Assembly (NCBI GenBank): GCA_032433765.1
Contig: JAVIAB010000124.1
Coordinates: 79,645,465 to 79,709,464 of the forward strand
Source of the DNA: Megaustenia siamemsis
Lineage: Eukaryota; Mollusca; Gastropoda; Stylommatophora; Ariophantidae
DNA: 64,000 nucleotides
Reading direction: 5' to 3'
Below, in pieces: positions 11,141-24,097 of this stretch; position 1 is the stretch's first letter; each line of letters begins with the position of its first letter. The notes below the pieces were generated by a model that was not told the DNA's origin, made no database searches, and saw nothing but the letters and a program-made list of their open reading frames with translations. The translations under genes were made by a program, and so were the position numbers.

Positions 11141-13668
11141 CATCATCATCATTAGGTGCCATCTCCGCATCGAAGGTTGGCTACCATGGAGCGCCATTCC
11201 ACTCAGTCTCTTGTTTTGATGGTGCAGATTGTCATAGGCTGACTTGTCCATATTTTGATATTACTCGTCCATGTTAGTCTTGGTCTGCCTCTGCCTCTTT
11301 TACCTTGTATTTTCCCCTCTAATATTACTTTTATTAGACTGTTGTGTCTTTTAATATGACCAAAAAAAATATAATATTTGTCTTGCTCTAATTGTGTTTA
11401 GTAGTTCTTTTTTCACCCTTAGTCGTCCTAAAACTTCCTCGTTTGTTTTCTTTTCTTTCCATCCAATTCTACCTATTCTTCTGTAAATCCACATTGCAAA
11501 GGCCTCAATTTTCTGTTCTGTTTTCTGGTCTAATGTCCATGTTTCTGCTCCATACAGAAATATTGAGAAGATGTAACATTTTGCTATTCTTATTTTTAGC
11601 CCTGTTGTTATTTGTTTTGATGTTAGTATATTTTTCATGGCATTAAAATTACTTTTTGCCATACCTATTCTTTTATTTATTTCAGTTGTACATTTTCCAT
11701 CACTGGTTATAGTATGTCCCAGGCAGTTGTAGTTCTGAACTGACTCTAGATGTATTCATGCAACTTTGATATTTAATTGTAGGTCTTGAGAATTTCATTT
11801 GTTTATGATCATAGTTTTAGTCTTTTTGATATTCATTTCTAGTCCATATTTCTTGCTTGTCATGTTTTTCACATTAAGCAATTGTTGTAGATCTTTAGGA
11901 TTTTCCGCTAGTAGTACAGTATCATCAGCATATCTTAGGTTATTGATTATCTTCCCATTAATGTTTAGGCCTGGCATCTCATTGATGTTTTTAAAGATTT
12001 GCTCAGTGTATAAATTGAACAAGTTTGGTGATAGGATGCATCCCTGTCTTACTCCTCTTTTTATATCAATGGGTGTAGAGTTCTCCTTGTTATATTTTAT
12101 TATTGCTGTTTGTTCCCAGTACAAATTACATATTAGGCGTATGTCTGTGTCATCCAGATTTATATTTTTTAGGCAGTCTATAAGTTGATTATGGTGTATT
12201 CTATCAAATGCGTTGGTGTAGTCTATGAAGCAGGCATATATTGGTTTGTTTACTTCTATGTACTTTTCGATCAATGTCCTCATGCTGAATATGGCTTCTT
12301 TTGTCCCACTGTTTTTCCTGAATCCGAATTGCTGTTCATCTAATTCATTATTAATTTTATTCTGAATCCTTCCTTGTATAACTTTTAGTAAAAGTTTGGT
12401 TACCTGGCTCATTAGGCTTATTGTTCTAAAATCGCTGCATTCAACTGCACCATTCTTTTTAGGCAATGCAATAAAAGTTGATGTTTTTAGTTAATTTGGT
12501 ATGTATCCTGTATGGTATATGTCATTGCATATGTCTGTGATCACTTCAATTCCAAAATCTTCTAGTGCTTGTATCATCTCTATCTGTATATTGTCAGGTC
12601 CTGCTGCTTTTCCCTTTTTCATTGTTTTTATAGCTTTTTCTACTTCAGATTTCAGGATTTTATAGCTGGATGTACATTTTATAAATGGTTTTTTGTCCCT
12701 TTCATCATGAAATAATTCTGTTATATATTCCTGCCATCCATCGATTATATCTTTGTTGTCTGTTAGCATTCTTCCCTCTTTGTTTGCAATACATCCGTTT
12801 CCTGCAGCTTTTTTGTCTTTATTAGTCATTATTTTTTATTTCTGTGTGCATTCCTCTTAAATTTTGCTTACTTTCCATAATTTCGACTTCTATACATCTT
12901 TGGTTGAGCCAGTCTTCTTTTGCCTTTTTGCACATTTTTCGTATTTCATTATCAATTTCCTTGTTTATAGCAGTGTTCTTTGCTTGTATTTTCTCTCTTC
13001 CATTTTTTCTAAAATGTTGTTAATGGGTAAGGTGATGCAGGATTCTTGTATGCTGTTTTTATGCATTGCCATTTGGTTGTGACTTTTTCTTCAGTATTTT
13101 CTCTTCTGTACTGCTCAATCCCTTCTTCTAGCAGCTTCTGATATGTGTTCTTTATTTGTACAGTATAAGTTTCTTCCACATCTTTCTGATTTAAAGCTGT
13201 TGTATCTGTTCTGGATTAGTATTTTGTTTCTTTTTCTTTAATTTGATTTTCATTTTAATCATTACAGGATTGTGATCTGAATTAATATCTGCTCCTGGGT
13301 AGGTTTTGGCTTTCTTGACGCTGTTCCGGAATCTGTCTTTTATCATTATATAATCTATTTGATTCCTCTTTCCATCTCCAGGGCTTTTCCATGTGTATAA
13401 TTTCCTTTTCTCTTGCTCAAAGTAGGTGTTACATATTATTAGCCTGTTTTCCTCACAAAATTGAAGTAATCTTTCTCCTCTGTTATTTCTTTTTCCTAAA
13501 CCATGATTTCCTATAATGGTCTTATATCTGCCTTCTCCTACTTTTGCGTTCATGTCACACATTACAATCAAGATGTCTGTAGATTTCACTTGCTTCATAA
13601 CTGTATTTAGATCCTCATAGTATGCTTCTATTTGTTCATTTGTATAGTCTTGAGTAGGTGCGCATGTC
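11141..13668 (-). mobile_element. LINE-B, endonuclease-RT element, 5' truncated
   Basis: This 2.5-kb non-LTR insertion lies between 8-bp duplications CCCAGAAT (11133-11140, 13669-13676). Read on the minus strand it has four parts in order. The endonuclease is at 13668-13191 (SDHNPV). A linker at ~13190-12830 has frameshifts. The RT is at 12829-11795, with GKAAGPDNIQ, CFIDYTNAFDRIHH, GVRQGCILSPNLF and RYADDTVLLA. The C-terminal domain is at 11662-11351. It ends in an (ATG)4 tail, as in RTE-type elements. A nonsense codon near 12491 splits the RT; the related plus-strand copy at 34450 has GAA there. Frameshifts also separate the C-terminal part. It crosses the boundary of tandem copies 1 and 2. 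Confidence 0.9.
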
Positions 13669-14461
13669 CCCAGAATACACTCAGAAATATACGCAGATGA
13701 TCTGGCGTTATGGGCTAGCGAGGAAAGTATGTCGGTGGCTGGATCTAGGATGCAAGATGCCATATGTGAACTTGAAAAATGGACGAACATCTAGTTCTTA
13801 CGAATTAACGAAAAAAAAAACTACATATAAAATTTTCAGTCTATCAAGAAAAACACTCTCTGCAAACTTGAAGATAAAAGACCATACACTCTCTATTGAC
13901 AAAAACCCAACATATCTTAGCGTCACCATGAATCGTAGAATGACTTGCAAAAATCTGATAGAGCAAGAAAAAAAGCCAGAAAACGAACTAATATTTTGAA
14001 GAAATTGGCAGGAACGGACTGGGGGGCAGACAGCAATATTTTGAAACGACTATATGTAGGAAGAGTCAGACCAGTTCTAGAGTATGGAGTCACATCCTGG
14101 GCTATGGCTTCCAAAATCACACCTTAGTAAAATTAACAGAACACAGAACCAAGCTGCCCGTATCATCACTGCCATAGCTGATTATATGCACCAGGATCTG
14201 TAAACAAGAATCAAGGTCTAGAGACCTTACTCCATCTCTTCACGGTGCCTCTAGTTACAAACTAACTAGTGTAGTCTGGACAAGCGAGTAGGGAATGAAA
14301 GGGAGGGCAACCCGGTATTCAAAATTGACTTGCTGAAGTCGGATGTTTGCGGTCGAAAAGAGCAAACAAACCACAACATAGTGCATATCTGCCCACCAAA
14401 GGCATTTGTAAGGAACTTAGACAAAGATGGCTATCCAGCTTTAAGTAGTCATCAGATGAAC
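13669..14461 (+). mobile_element. Jockey-like LINE remnant (copy 2)
   Basis: Same as the remnant at 705-1497, including its frameshifts. The first 8 bp are the right-hand target duplication of LINE-B. Confidence 0.8.
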
Positions 14462-14462
14462 G

Positions 14463-14661
14463 ACAGAAAGAGAGAGGTGTGTTTACTGTCGCCACATTGT
14501 AATTTATTGAACCTCGACATTTCACAGAAAGAGAGAGAGGGGTGTGTTTACTGTCGCCACATTGTAATTTATTGAACCTCGACATTTCACAGAAAGAGAG
14601 AGGTGTGTTTACAGTCGTCACATTGTAATTTATTGAACCTCGACATTTCACAGAAAGTATC
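14463..14661. repeat. ~60-bp minisatellite, 3 units (copy 2)
   Basis: Same three units as copy 1. It ends 13 bp upstream of the signal-peptide exon candidate. Confidence 0.9.
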
Positions 14662-14674
14662 CCAATTCTGACTT

Positions 14675-14761
14675 ATGGAGACGAGAACAAGCAACAACTT
14701 GGCGGCAATAATCAAAGCTTGCATTGTGTTCTTGTTGGTTTCTGTCGTGCTTGCTTCAGAT
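14675..14761 (+). CDS. Candidate signal-peptide exon (copy 2)
   Basis: Identical to the candidate at 1711: ATG, hydrophobic core, VLA cleavage context and GTAAGT donor in phase 0. If the gene is real, this copy would be an alternative or orphan first exon, because the only matching cysteine-rich exon seen is at 36920. Confidence 0.5.
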
Positions 14762-14976
14762 GTAAGTTTGTTGTGTTCGGGCCTCATGATGGAATGTTAT
14801 GTGTATTATCAATGTCTGTGAGGGTGTCAATGTGTGTAAGGTTTCTTATTTTGATAGGAGTATGTGTTTACAACCTAGTACATATATTCAGCTCTATTGA
14901 TGAACGCAGTAAAGTGATGCTACATTTAAATGAGAATTGTAGAAAATACTCAACTCAGGGGTTATCACCCACTTTA

Positions 14977-15171
14977 TACTGGATCAGGTGAGATACATTC
15001 TGATAACAGATAAGTTATTTTATCTCGGGTCATCATAAACTGGAGAGGAATAGGTCTAATTCTAGATAGAGGGCGAGGAACAATCGTGATAAGCTTTCTA
15101 ACATTGTCTAATCGTGTCCTGTTAGTTAAATTGACTGGAGCACAATTGACTGTAATCATATACAAGTTTAT
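14977..15171 (+). mobile_element. LINE endonuclease fragment (copy 2)
   Basis: Same inert fragment as at 2013-2207 (RGIGLILDRGRG, LSNRVLLVKL), with the same internal stop. Confidence 0.6.
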
Positions 15172-15404
15172 TCACTAACAACAGACATCACGGACGAAGT
15201 ATTTGTATATTTTATAACGAGTTTATTCTGTCTCTAGAACACTTTCAGCTACATGAGATTGCTTACTTCTTGGAAATGTCAGTATGTTGCTGTCTTGTTT
15301 ATGTTTTCGGTCATCTTTGCCTTCCAGCGTCGAGAAATGATAGAATATTAGTTTTGTTCACCACACACACTGACGCTCTTATTTCACTTACCTAGCTCTT
15401 GTGA

Positions 15405-16243
15405 GATTATTTTAAGATCCATAAGGGACATGCCTGGAATAACAATTGGAGGCCACAATAAAAATAATCTAAGGTATGCTGATGATACAGTCTTAATCGC
15501 TAAGAGTGACAAGAAATGTTGGACATTATAGTGAAAGAAATAAAAAATAAAGGACTCAGCCTTAATAGTAAAAAGTCAGAGGTAATGGTAACAACAAAGA
15601 AAAAGACATCACCTCAGTGCAAAATAAAGACAAGTGGAACAATATTAAAACAGGTAAATGAATTTAAATATTTGGGAACTTTGTTAACCTCAGACAGAAG
15701 ATGTACAAAAAAGGTGAGATGCAGAATGGCTCAGGCAAAAGCAGCTTTCCAAAAAAAAAAAAAAATGAGGAAGATACTATGCAATCCATTTTTGACAATA
15801 GAAACAAGAAAAAGAGTTCTTAAATGTTATGTAGAGCCAGTCTTAACATATGGATGCGAATCATGGACAATAGGACAACAGACAAGAAAACCACTGGTGT
15901 CTGTAGAAATGTGGTTTTACAGAAGAATGTTGAGAGTACCATGGACAGCTAAGAAGAGTAATGAAGATGTTCTGAGAGAGGTCAAAGCAAAAAGAGAGCT
16001 AATTTCCAATATTAGGAAGAAACAATCATCATTTTTTGGCCATGTAATGAGAAGAGAACAAATGGAAAAATTGAGGGACGAAGAGATAGAGGGAAGCAAA
16101 GAGAAAAAAATAACAGACGGCTTAAGAGAATGGCTTGGCAGAAGGTCAACAACAGAAATGATAAATAGCTGCCGAGATCTAAAGTTGTGGAGAGACATGA
16201 TCACCTACGCCAGTAGGCCCAGTACTTGATGATGAAGACGATA
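15405..16243 (+). mobile_element. LINE-C insertion (copy 2)
   Basis: Same as copy 1, with the TCTTGTGA target duplication at 15397-15404 and 16244-16251. The 15-A run is retained, so the frame from 15516 to 16229 is open. Confidence 0.88.
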
Positions 16244-16251
16244 TCTTGTGA

Positions 16252-19200
16252 TGTTTTCCTCTGCTTCTTTTCCATAAGATTAAACTGGTGACATATATAG
16301 ACTTAAGTGTTCACTTGGATGACATATTCACTTGTTCTCTGTATGATCGATGTGCATGTAATCTGTTTCAATCTGTCTATTCTCATGGCTAACACGTCAC
16401 TTGTAGCATCTAATGTTTAACTACTTAGTCGTAAATATTTCGTGTTTGGGACGCCATCTTTAACTGGCCAATAGTTTAGGAATAAAAGCATTTATGTGCC
16501 ATGAGGATGGAAGAATGTTAACATCACATTTACGGGGACTTTTACGCAATATGGCGGATTGAAGGTATGAATCATTGAGGCTCTGTCTGAAAAGTGATCA
16601 TTGTTTCAGTTTCCTCATATTCCAAGTCCGGCTTGCTGCCGGATCTATGCACACCGTGAGCTGTGTATTTCATTCGGATCGTGTTTCGATAATCTGATTA
16701 TTAATGATAAATGATGATATCGTATGACGAAGTACATTATTGCTGTGTTCACTTTTTGTGTCGCTTGGTCTTACGTACTTTGGCGTGTGCTGTATCTGCT
16801 ATAATGGAGACTGCAGCTCCCTTTCTTTATTTGGATCCTTCAATTTTATGAGATGTTGTTTCAGATGGTTCCACTGGCACTGGCGGTTGAACAATTATGG
16901 ATTTTAATTCGTTTCCAGTGATACCGGGGCCTTCGATTAACCATAACCTTGACATTTACCAGTCATCTTCATAACTCAAACCTTGATACAAACAAAACAA
17001 TATAATAAAATACAAAAGTGTATGTGACAGCTTTACATGGAACTAAACAGAATGGTGTACCTGAGTCTTCATGAGTACATTGAGCAGAACAAACAGGAAA
17101 TAAAACAATTAATAAAATATGTGACATTGTAGCGAAGTTCAGAACTGATGTCCTCTCACGCGGTGTGATAGCGACCGCACTAAGACTAAGACACTGTCAG
17201 GCGTGTAAATGAAAGGCACTAAGTGGACACCGTATAGCGAACTAGTTCTGCACTTGAAAAAAACGTGGGTTAGGAAGGTGTTAATCGAATAGAAAGGAAG
17301 GAAAGAAAGTAGAAGGGGATATTAGAGAGAGGGATTTAAAAAGAGTTTCTTAAAGAGAGGAATTTAAAAAGAGTTTGTTCCCTTTGTATTTAAAAGAAAA
17401 ACTAGCTGTGGGATATGGAACAGAGGAACATGGGATTAAGCTAGAGATCTGCTGGCGGTGTGTGTGTGTGTGGCGAGGGGGGGGGCATAGTTGAGGTAGT
17501 TGAAGTGAGCGGTAACTGGTGTGCTGGCATCGCGAGAGATGTACAAAAATCTCACGAAACTTATTTAATATTTCACATATAGGCCTCTTATTTGACAAAA
17601 CTAACAACATATATCAAATTCAGCGAAACACACATGAATCCTTCCTTGATCTATAGAACATCTTAAGGGAAAATAACATGAAAGCTTTCCAGCACAAAAA
17701 TCTCTGCTTCTATATTTATGGTTGAAAGTGCTGGGGTGGTTCCGTACCAACAAGTCTTTAAGTTGCCATCGTTTGAAGGTAACCAGAGAGTGAAAGGTCG
17801 GGAGGTTGGGGGGGGGGGTATGAGATGGGAGAAGAGAGCAGGATTAGTAAGTGGCGATTCACATGGGGCTAAGTTAGGAGTGTGGTAGGTAACAGCGAGA
17901 ACAGTTCTACCTGAAGTGGGATGTGTTGGCGATGGACGCCTCATGGGAAATGGTGAGAAACCTGCTGAAGGTCGTCCTATAGGACCCGTACGGGATAAAA
18001 TTGGCGACTAAAGAAGTCTGGCTTAGGTGATTCTAGGGGAAGAAGTCATCGTCCTCATCAGACAGTAGACGGACACGGAGGAGCTGAAAACATGAGTTGA
18101 ATTAAAGTGTTTCGTTGAAGAAGGAGACAGAACCGTTTGCTGTCTAGTGTCCATTTAGCTCCTATCATTTACACTATCGACCGCGTCTTAGACTTACATT
18201 AGACGCAGGTAAAAGTTAGGCTGTCCCATTTGGACCACACTCATTTTAGAACATAAATTTCCTAGATGATGACAGTCGCATCATTGTAGTAGATATGTAT
18301 ATATACTCTTCATTTAAAAAAAAATGTATATCAAAAAGTTCACGAATGAAGGCTTTTTGTGTAATGATTATATAATATTTCTGTATAAATAGAGTAACAT
18401 GCAAAAAAAGTTGGAATGAGGAATAAAAGCAAATACAAAATAGAGGAAAGGAATTCATAACGCAGCGGTTCTCACACCACGTGAGAAGACATCATTTCTG
18501 ACACTTGTTACACTACTCGATTTGTATTCATTGTTTTGTTTCATATTTTGTTTGCACAAAGCACTAATGAAGACTTTGATTGAAAAATTCGGTTTTGTTG
18601 TTTTTAAGACGTAAAACTCTAACACACCCCTTTGTATTATTGTTGGTTTAAATTATTGTCTCTTTTCTGAAGTCAGATATTTTTGCATGATTACACGTTA
18701 TATTACATATTCGTGTTTATTCCTGATTTGATGTAAGACACTGAAGAAATCTGGTCGGCAATTTGACGAGACATTTTCGAGCCCATATTAAGAAGCTAAT
18801 AAGACCTCTGAGATAATATAAATGTCCAGTGTCCGACTTTACTTGTAGCCGGATAATACTCAATATCAACAAAATGTCAAACTCTCTTAACAATATGGAT
18901 AACGTTCGATGCACTTAATGTTCTTCATAAACTCCAGAAATCATCTTCAGCGAATATTCTCACAAGACACATTTAACATCAAAGTCTAAAGTCCTGCCCA
19001 CAAGGAATTCATTACAGAATTCCTCATTGTAGAACATCACAACTGTGTCTCCATTTCATTAAATAAAACTCTCAAAAATATTTGTTGTTGTAATTATCAT
19101 CTTTACTTGACACTGACAGGAAGATTACAGTAATATAGCGAAAGTATAAGAAGTTTACTGTACACAAATATATGTCAAATCGAGTAGAAAGACGGCGTAA

Positions 19201-19289
19201 AATGGATATAAAGTTGAAGAAAATTAAGACAAAAACGAACGAAAGACAAACGGGAATAGTGAAATAGGAATGGTTGAACGTTAGCAATC
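16252..19289. other. Unit intergenic DNA (copy 2), no gene recognised
   Basis: Equivalent to 3288-6326, with one G fewer in the poly-G run near 17,812. No supported gene. Confidence 0.7.
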
Positions 19290-20552
19290 GACAAACATGG
19301 TGACAGGAGGCGACAAACGTGGTGACAGGAGGCGACAAACGTGGTGACAGGAGGCGACAAACGTGGTGACAGGAGGCGACAAACGTGGTGACAGGAGGCG
19401 ACAAACACAGTGATAGCTTGTTACAAACATGGTGACAGCTGGCGACAAACATGGTGACAGCATGCGACAAACATGGAGACAGCTGGCGACAAACATGGTG
19501 ACAGCTGGCGACAAACATGGAGACAGCTGGCGACAATCATGGTGACTGCAGGCGGTGAACGTAGTGACAGCAAGAGACAATCATGGCGACAGCAGGCGAC
19601 AAACGTGGTGACAACATGTGACAAACATGGCGACATCCATGTCGACTGCTGGCGACAAACATTATGACAGCATGTGACAAACATGGCGACAAACATTATG
19701 ACAGCATGTGACAAACATGGCGACAAACATGTCAATAGCAGGCGACAAACATGTTGAAAGAAGGCGACAAATATTGTGACAGAAGGCGACAAACATGGCG
19801 ACAAACATGTTGAAAGAAGGCGACAAACATGGCGTCAGCAGGCGACAAACATGGCGTCAGCAGGCGGCAAACATGGCGACAGCAGGCGACACACATGTCG
19901 ACAGCAGGCGACAAACACGGCGACAGCAAGCGGCAAACATGGCGACAAACATGTTCAAAGAAGGCGACAAACATGGCGGCAGCAGGCGATAAACATAGCG
20001 ACAGCAGGCGGCAAACAGGGCGACAAACATGTCGACAGAAGGCGACAAACATAGCGACAGCAGGCGGCAAACATGGCGACAAACATGTCGACAGAAGGCG
20101 ACAAACATGGCGACAAACATGTCGAAAGAAGGCGACAAACATGGCGACAAACATGTCGACAGAAGGCGACAAACATAGCGACATCAGGCGGCAAACATGG
20201 CGACAAACATGTCGACAGAAGGCGACAAACATGGCGACAAACATGTCGAAAGAAGGCGACAAACATGTCGAAAGAAGGCGACAAACATGTCGACAGCAGG
20301 AGGCAATCATGGCGACAGCAGGCGACAAACATTTTGACAAACATGTCGACAGAAGGTGACAAACATGGCGACAAACATGTCGACAGAAGGCGACAAACAT
20401 GGAGACAGAAGGTGACAAACATGGCGACAAACATGTCGACAGAAGGTGACAAACATGGCGACAAACATGTCGACAGAAGGCGACAAACATGGCGACGGAA
20501 GGTGACAAACATGGCGACAAACATGTCGACAGAAGGTGAGAAACATGGCGAC
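19290..20552. repeat. 22/34-bp minisatellite (copy 2)
   Basis: Same unit order and length as copy 1. Array length is conserved between copies 1 and 2, while copy 3 is expanded. Confidence 0.95.
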
Positions 20553-21358
20553 TCTTTATTGCTAATTCTTGACATGTTGATGGTATTCTGAGTTTATATG
20601 CCATATATTGTGTCACGGTTATTGTAGATTATTAATGTAAGAAATCGATCTGACGAGAGTGAAAATAGACATGTCTGTGCTCAATGAAAAGCTCTGATCG
20701 TCAGAAGTTCTCGTGTCGAACTAGCTTTTCCGAACTTGTAGTTTCTGCCTGACTTGGGCAATGACTTTCAGAAGTCGGTCTACTACATAATTTGGAGAAG
20801 ATAATTTCTAATTCAGACTTCACGGAGCTTTCTGACAGAATCTAGAACTCCCTAACCGACAATTGTCACGGCCTTCACTGACTCATGTCTGCATGAGATG
20901 TCTTTGATAACCATATTTTTCTTGGCTTCTTTATTTTATGATATTTTTCAAACTGATAGACGCAATTTGTGTTTAAATGAAATCCTCCATTACTTTTCCA
21001 AACCTTTACAATAATTAAACGTTAGTCATTATTCTACCCTATTTGGTATGTGAGGACAAAGACTTTGGTAAATAAATGTCCTTATCAATGTCGACAAACA
21101 TTCATTTAGTTGTGGCACTTTAGTCGTGACGTACAGTAAGATAATCAACAAGAGTTTCACTTTCTACAGTTGTATCGCTTTCACTATCATCATCACGTAT
21201 CACCAAGAAAAGCTATTTTAAAACTGGGAGTAGATTCTTTCTAGTATCCTTATGTAGATGTTGCTTGATGTCTCAACTACTTTAAAGAGCAAGGAAAAGT
21301 GGTCATTACAATGTTGGAATACAACGTTTGCTTCATTACTACACATCTTATTCAATTC
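20553..21358. other. Unit intergenic DNA (copy 2), nothing recognised
   Basis: Equivalent to 7590-8395. No gene or element seen. Confidence 0.6.
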
Positions 21359-22359
21359 ATCATCATCATCATCGAGTGCCATCTTCGCAACGAAGGTTGA
21401 CTACCATGGACCTCCATTCTGCTCTATCTCTTGCTTTGATGATTGTCATAGACTGTTGTTCATCTTTTGATGTTGCTCCTCCATGTTATTCTTGGTCGGC
21501 CTCTACCTTGTATTTTCCCCTCCAAGATTACTTATTGTAGGCGGTTGTGTCTTTTAACATGGCCCGCAAATCTCGTTTGTCTTGTTTGAATTGTGTTTTG
21601 TTATTTTTCTTTAATTTTTAGTTCTTTTAAGACTTCATCGTTTGTTTTCTTTTCTTTCCATCCAATTCTGCCTATTCTTCTATATATCCACATTTCAAAG
21701 GCTTCAATTCTCTATTATGTTTTCTTGTCTAATGTCCATGTTTCTGCACCATATAGTAATGTTGAGAAGATACAACATTTTGCTCTTCTTAGTTTTAGCT
21801 CTGAAGTTATTTGTTTTGATGTTAGTATATTTGTCATGGCATTAAAATTACTTTTGACCATTCCTATTCTTTTTTGTATTTCTGCTTTACATTTTCCATC
21901 ACTTGTTAGTTATAGTGTGTCCAAGGTAGTTGTAGTTCTGAATTGTCTCCAGGACTATTCCTTCAATTTTGATATCCACATGCAGGTTTTGGTTATTTTC
22001 TTTGTTTATGATCATAGTTTTAATCTTTTTGATATTCATATCTAACCCATATGCTTTTGCTTGTCATGTTTATTTCATTAAGTAATTGTTTTAGATCTTT
22101 AGGATTTTCTGCTAGTAGTACAGTATCATCAGCATATCTTAGGTTATTGAACCATTAATGTTTAGGCCTGGCATCTCTGTGATGTTTTTAAAGATTTGCT
22201 CAATTTATAGATTGAACAAGCTTGGTGATGGGATGCGTCCTTGTCTTACTGCTCTTTTTATATCAATGGGTGTAGAGTTCTCCTTGTTATATTTTATTAT
22301 TGCTGTTTCCTCACAGTATAAATTACACATTAGTCGTATGTCCATGTTATCTAGATGAA
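21359..22359 (-). mobile_element. LINE-B2, 5'-truncated (copy 2)
   Basis: Same fragment as at 8396-9396, with the (ATG)n tail at its plus-strand left end and the same disruptions. Confidence 0.82.
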
Positions 22360-22440
22360 TGCCTAAAAGGGATAATTATGGTCGCTAACACCATATTCCA
22401 TAAGATAGGGCACTTTACCTTTTTTTTTTACTATCCTTAC

Positions 22441-22628
22441 AAATGAATTTAAATATTTGGGAACTTTGTTAACCTCAGACCGAAGATGTACAAAAGAGGT
22501 GAGATGCAGAATGGTTCAGGCAAAAGCAGCTTTCCAAAAAATGAGGAAGATACTATGCAATCCATTTTTGACAATAGAAACAAGAAAAAGAGTTCTTAAA
22601 TGTTATGTAGAGCCAGTCTTAACATATG
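22441..22628 (+). mobile_element. LINE-C fragment (copy 2)
   Basis: Same double-truncated fragment as at 9478-9665. Confidence 0.85.
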
Positions 22629-23693
22629 AGGCACGCACATATTGGTTTATTGAGTTCAACAAATTTGAATTCTTTCTCAAAATTCTAATTGAACCTGCAG
22701 TTTAGCCAATATAACATTATAATTGGAGAATTAAAGGCTTTAAAAATACATCATCGAACTTGATAAAATATGAAATGTAATCAGCAGTCATAGATTACTT
22801 ATGTCGTAATTACCACAATTATTTTGTAATGAAGGTACGAACAAGTTAAATCGTTTTACTAGTCGTCTTCAGTAAATCAAGTCCCAGCTGGTGTGAGAGC
22901 GCTATTTAAAGGTCCGATTCTCCGGTCTGGGTATCAGATTAAGCGGGTAATATTCCACGTCTGTTTGAAGTTTGTGTTAGCTTTTGGTTGCTTTCTGTTC
23001 AGTCTTTATTTTGTTGTGTTTTATGTTTGTCTTTGTTCTAGTGTATCTTATTGTATATTATGAACTGGATGAAATGTACCATTTTACTTTGATCAAAGGT
23101 ATTTTGGTTGATTTTTCTTTTCAATTGATACAACACTAACAGTCTATATTTGACGAGGTATAATTTATTTTACGTATATATTAGTTAGAGTATATCACTG
23201 CACAATTTTTATTTTGATAGCAAATTAAATGTGTTTTATTTGTCACTTAATTTTTTATTTCATTAATTTCCCTTATATGTGAACTATCTCTCATGGAAAT
23301 CAAAACGTGAAGGTCAGCATAACAGGTCGCTCTGTTGAGCGGTTCTCCGAAATCTTTCTCATAATTTGAGGCAGAGCAGTGGCGTAGCATTGGTTTCCAC
23401 ACCCTGGAGCAATACAAGTAATTCTCCCCTAACCTGTATTATTAAATTCCTTTACTACTACTTTGTTTTTCTTTGGAAATGCGTCTTTAAGAACGTTGTC
23501 CCTCCCTCTACCTCGACCCCCGCAACGCTACACCACTGGCGGTGAATGTTCAGAAGAGAAAGTTAATAGTGAGTATCCAAGCCAAAGACATTTTTATTTA
23601 ACTAGAGGGTTGACTTTCTCCTTGATCCCTACTCGCTAGGGCAGACTGGTTGGTCCGTTACTGGAGGAACAGCGTAGAGTTGGAATGCGACCT
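22629..23693. other. Unit intergenic DNA (copy 2), nothing recognised
   Basis: Equivalent to 9666-10730. No supported feature. Confidence 0.6.
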
Positions 23694-23959
23694 GGCTAGT
23701 TCAGGTTCACAGATCTGGCGCAAACAACCATCTATGAGTCTCTGACTAGTTCAGGTTCACAGATCTGGCGCAAACAACCATCTATGAGTCTCTGACTAGT
23801 TCAGGTTCACAGATCTGGCGCAAGCAACCATCTATGAGTCTCTGACTAGTTCAGGTTCACAGATCTGGCGCAAAAAAACCATCTATGAGTCTCTGACTAG
23901 TTCAGGTTCACAGATCTGGCGCAAACAACCATCTATGAGTCTCTGACTAGTTCAGGATC
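23694..23959. repeat. 50-bp minisatellite, ~5 units (copy 2)
   Basis: Same units and the same variant order as copy 1. Confidence 0.93.
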
Positions 23960-23996
23960 ACGTGTTGGCTGACAATTTCCCTCACTAGTATTATAT

Positions 23997-23997
<1 letters not shown>

Positions 23998-24041
<44 letters not shown>
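23998..24041. repeat. (TAA)n microsatellite (copy 2)
   Basis: Two trinucleotide units shorter than copy 1. This accounts for the change of period from 12,963 to 12,957 bp. Confidence 0.95.
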
Positions 24042-24056
24042 TAGTAAGTAGAATTA

Positions 24057-24097
24057 GTAATAGGTTTTTAAAATTTCATAAATGACATACCCAGAAT
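24057..24097 (+). mobile_element. Jockey-like LINE remnant, piece upstream of LINE-B (copy 2)
   Basis: Equivalent of 11100-11140. The CCCAGAAT target duplication occupies 24090-24097. Confidence 0.75.

Larger units (their letters stand above)
1..12964. repeat. Tandem 12.96-kb unit, copy 1
   Basis: First complete copy of a large head-to-tail unit. The base at 1 corresponds to 12965 and then to 25922, so the periods are 12,964 and 12,957 bp. Open frames compared between copies 1 and 2 gave identical translations. The visible differences are a G-run near 4848 (12 versus 11 G) and the TAA microsatellite near 11,060, which is two units shorter in copy 2. The window starts inside LINE-B, so the true unit boundary is unknown. 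Near-identity over 13 kb means either a very recent or homogenised segmental duplication, or an assembly duplication. Confidence 0.95.
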
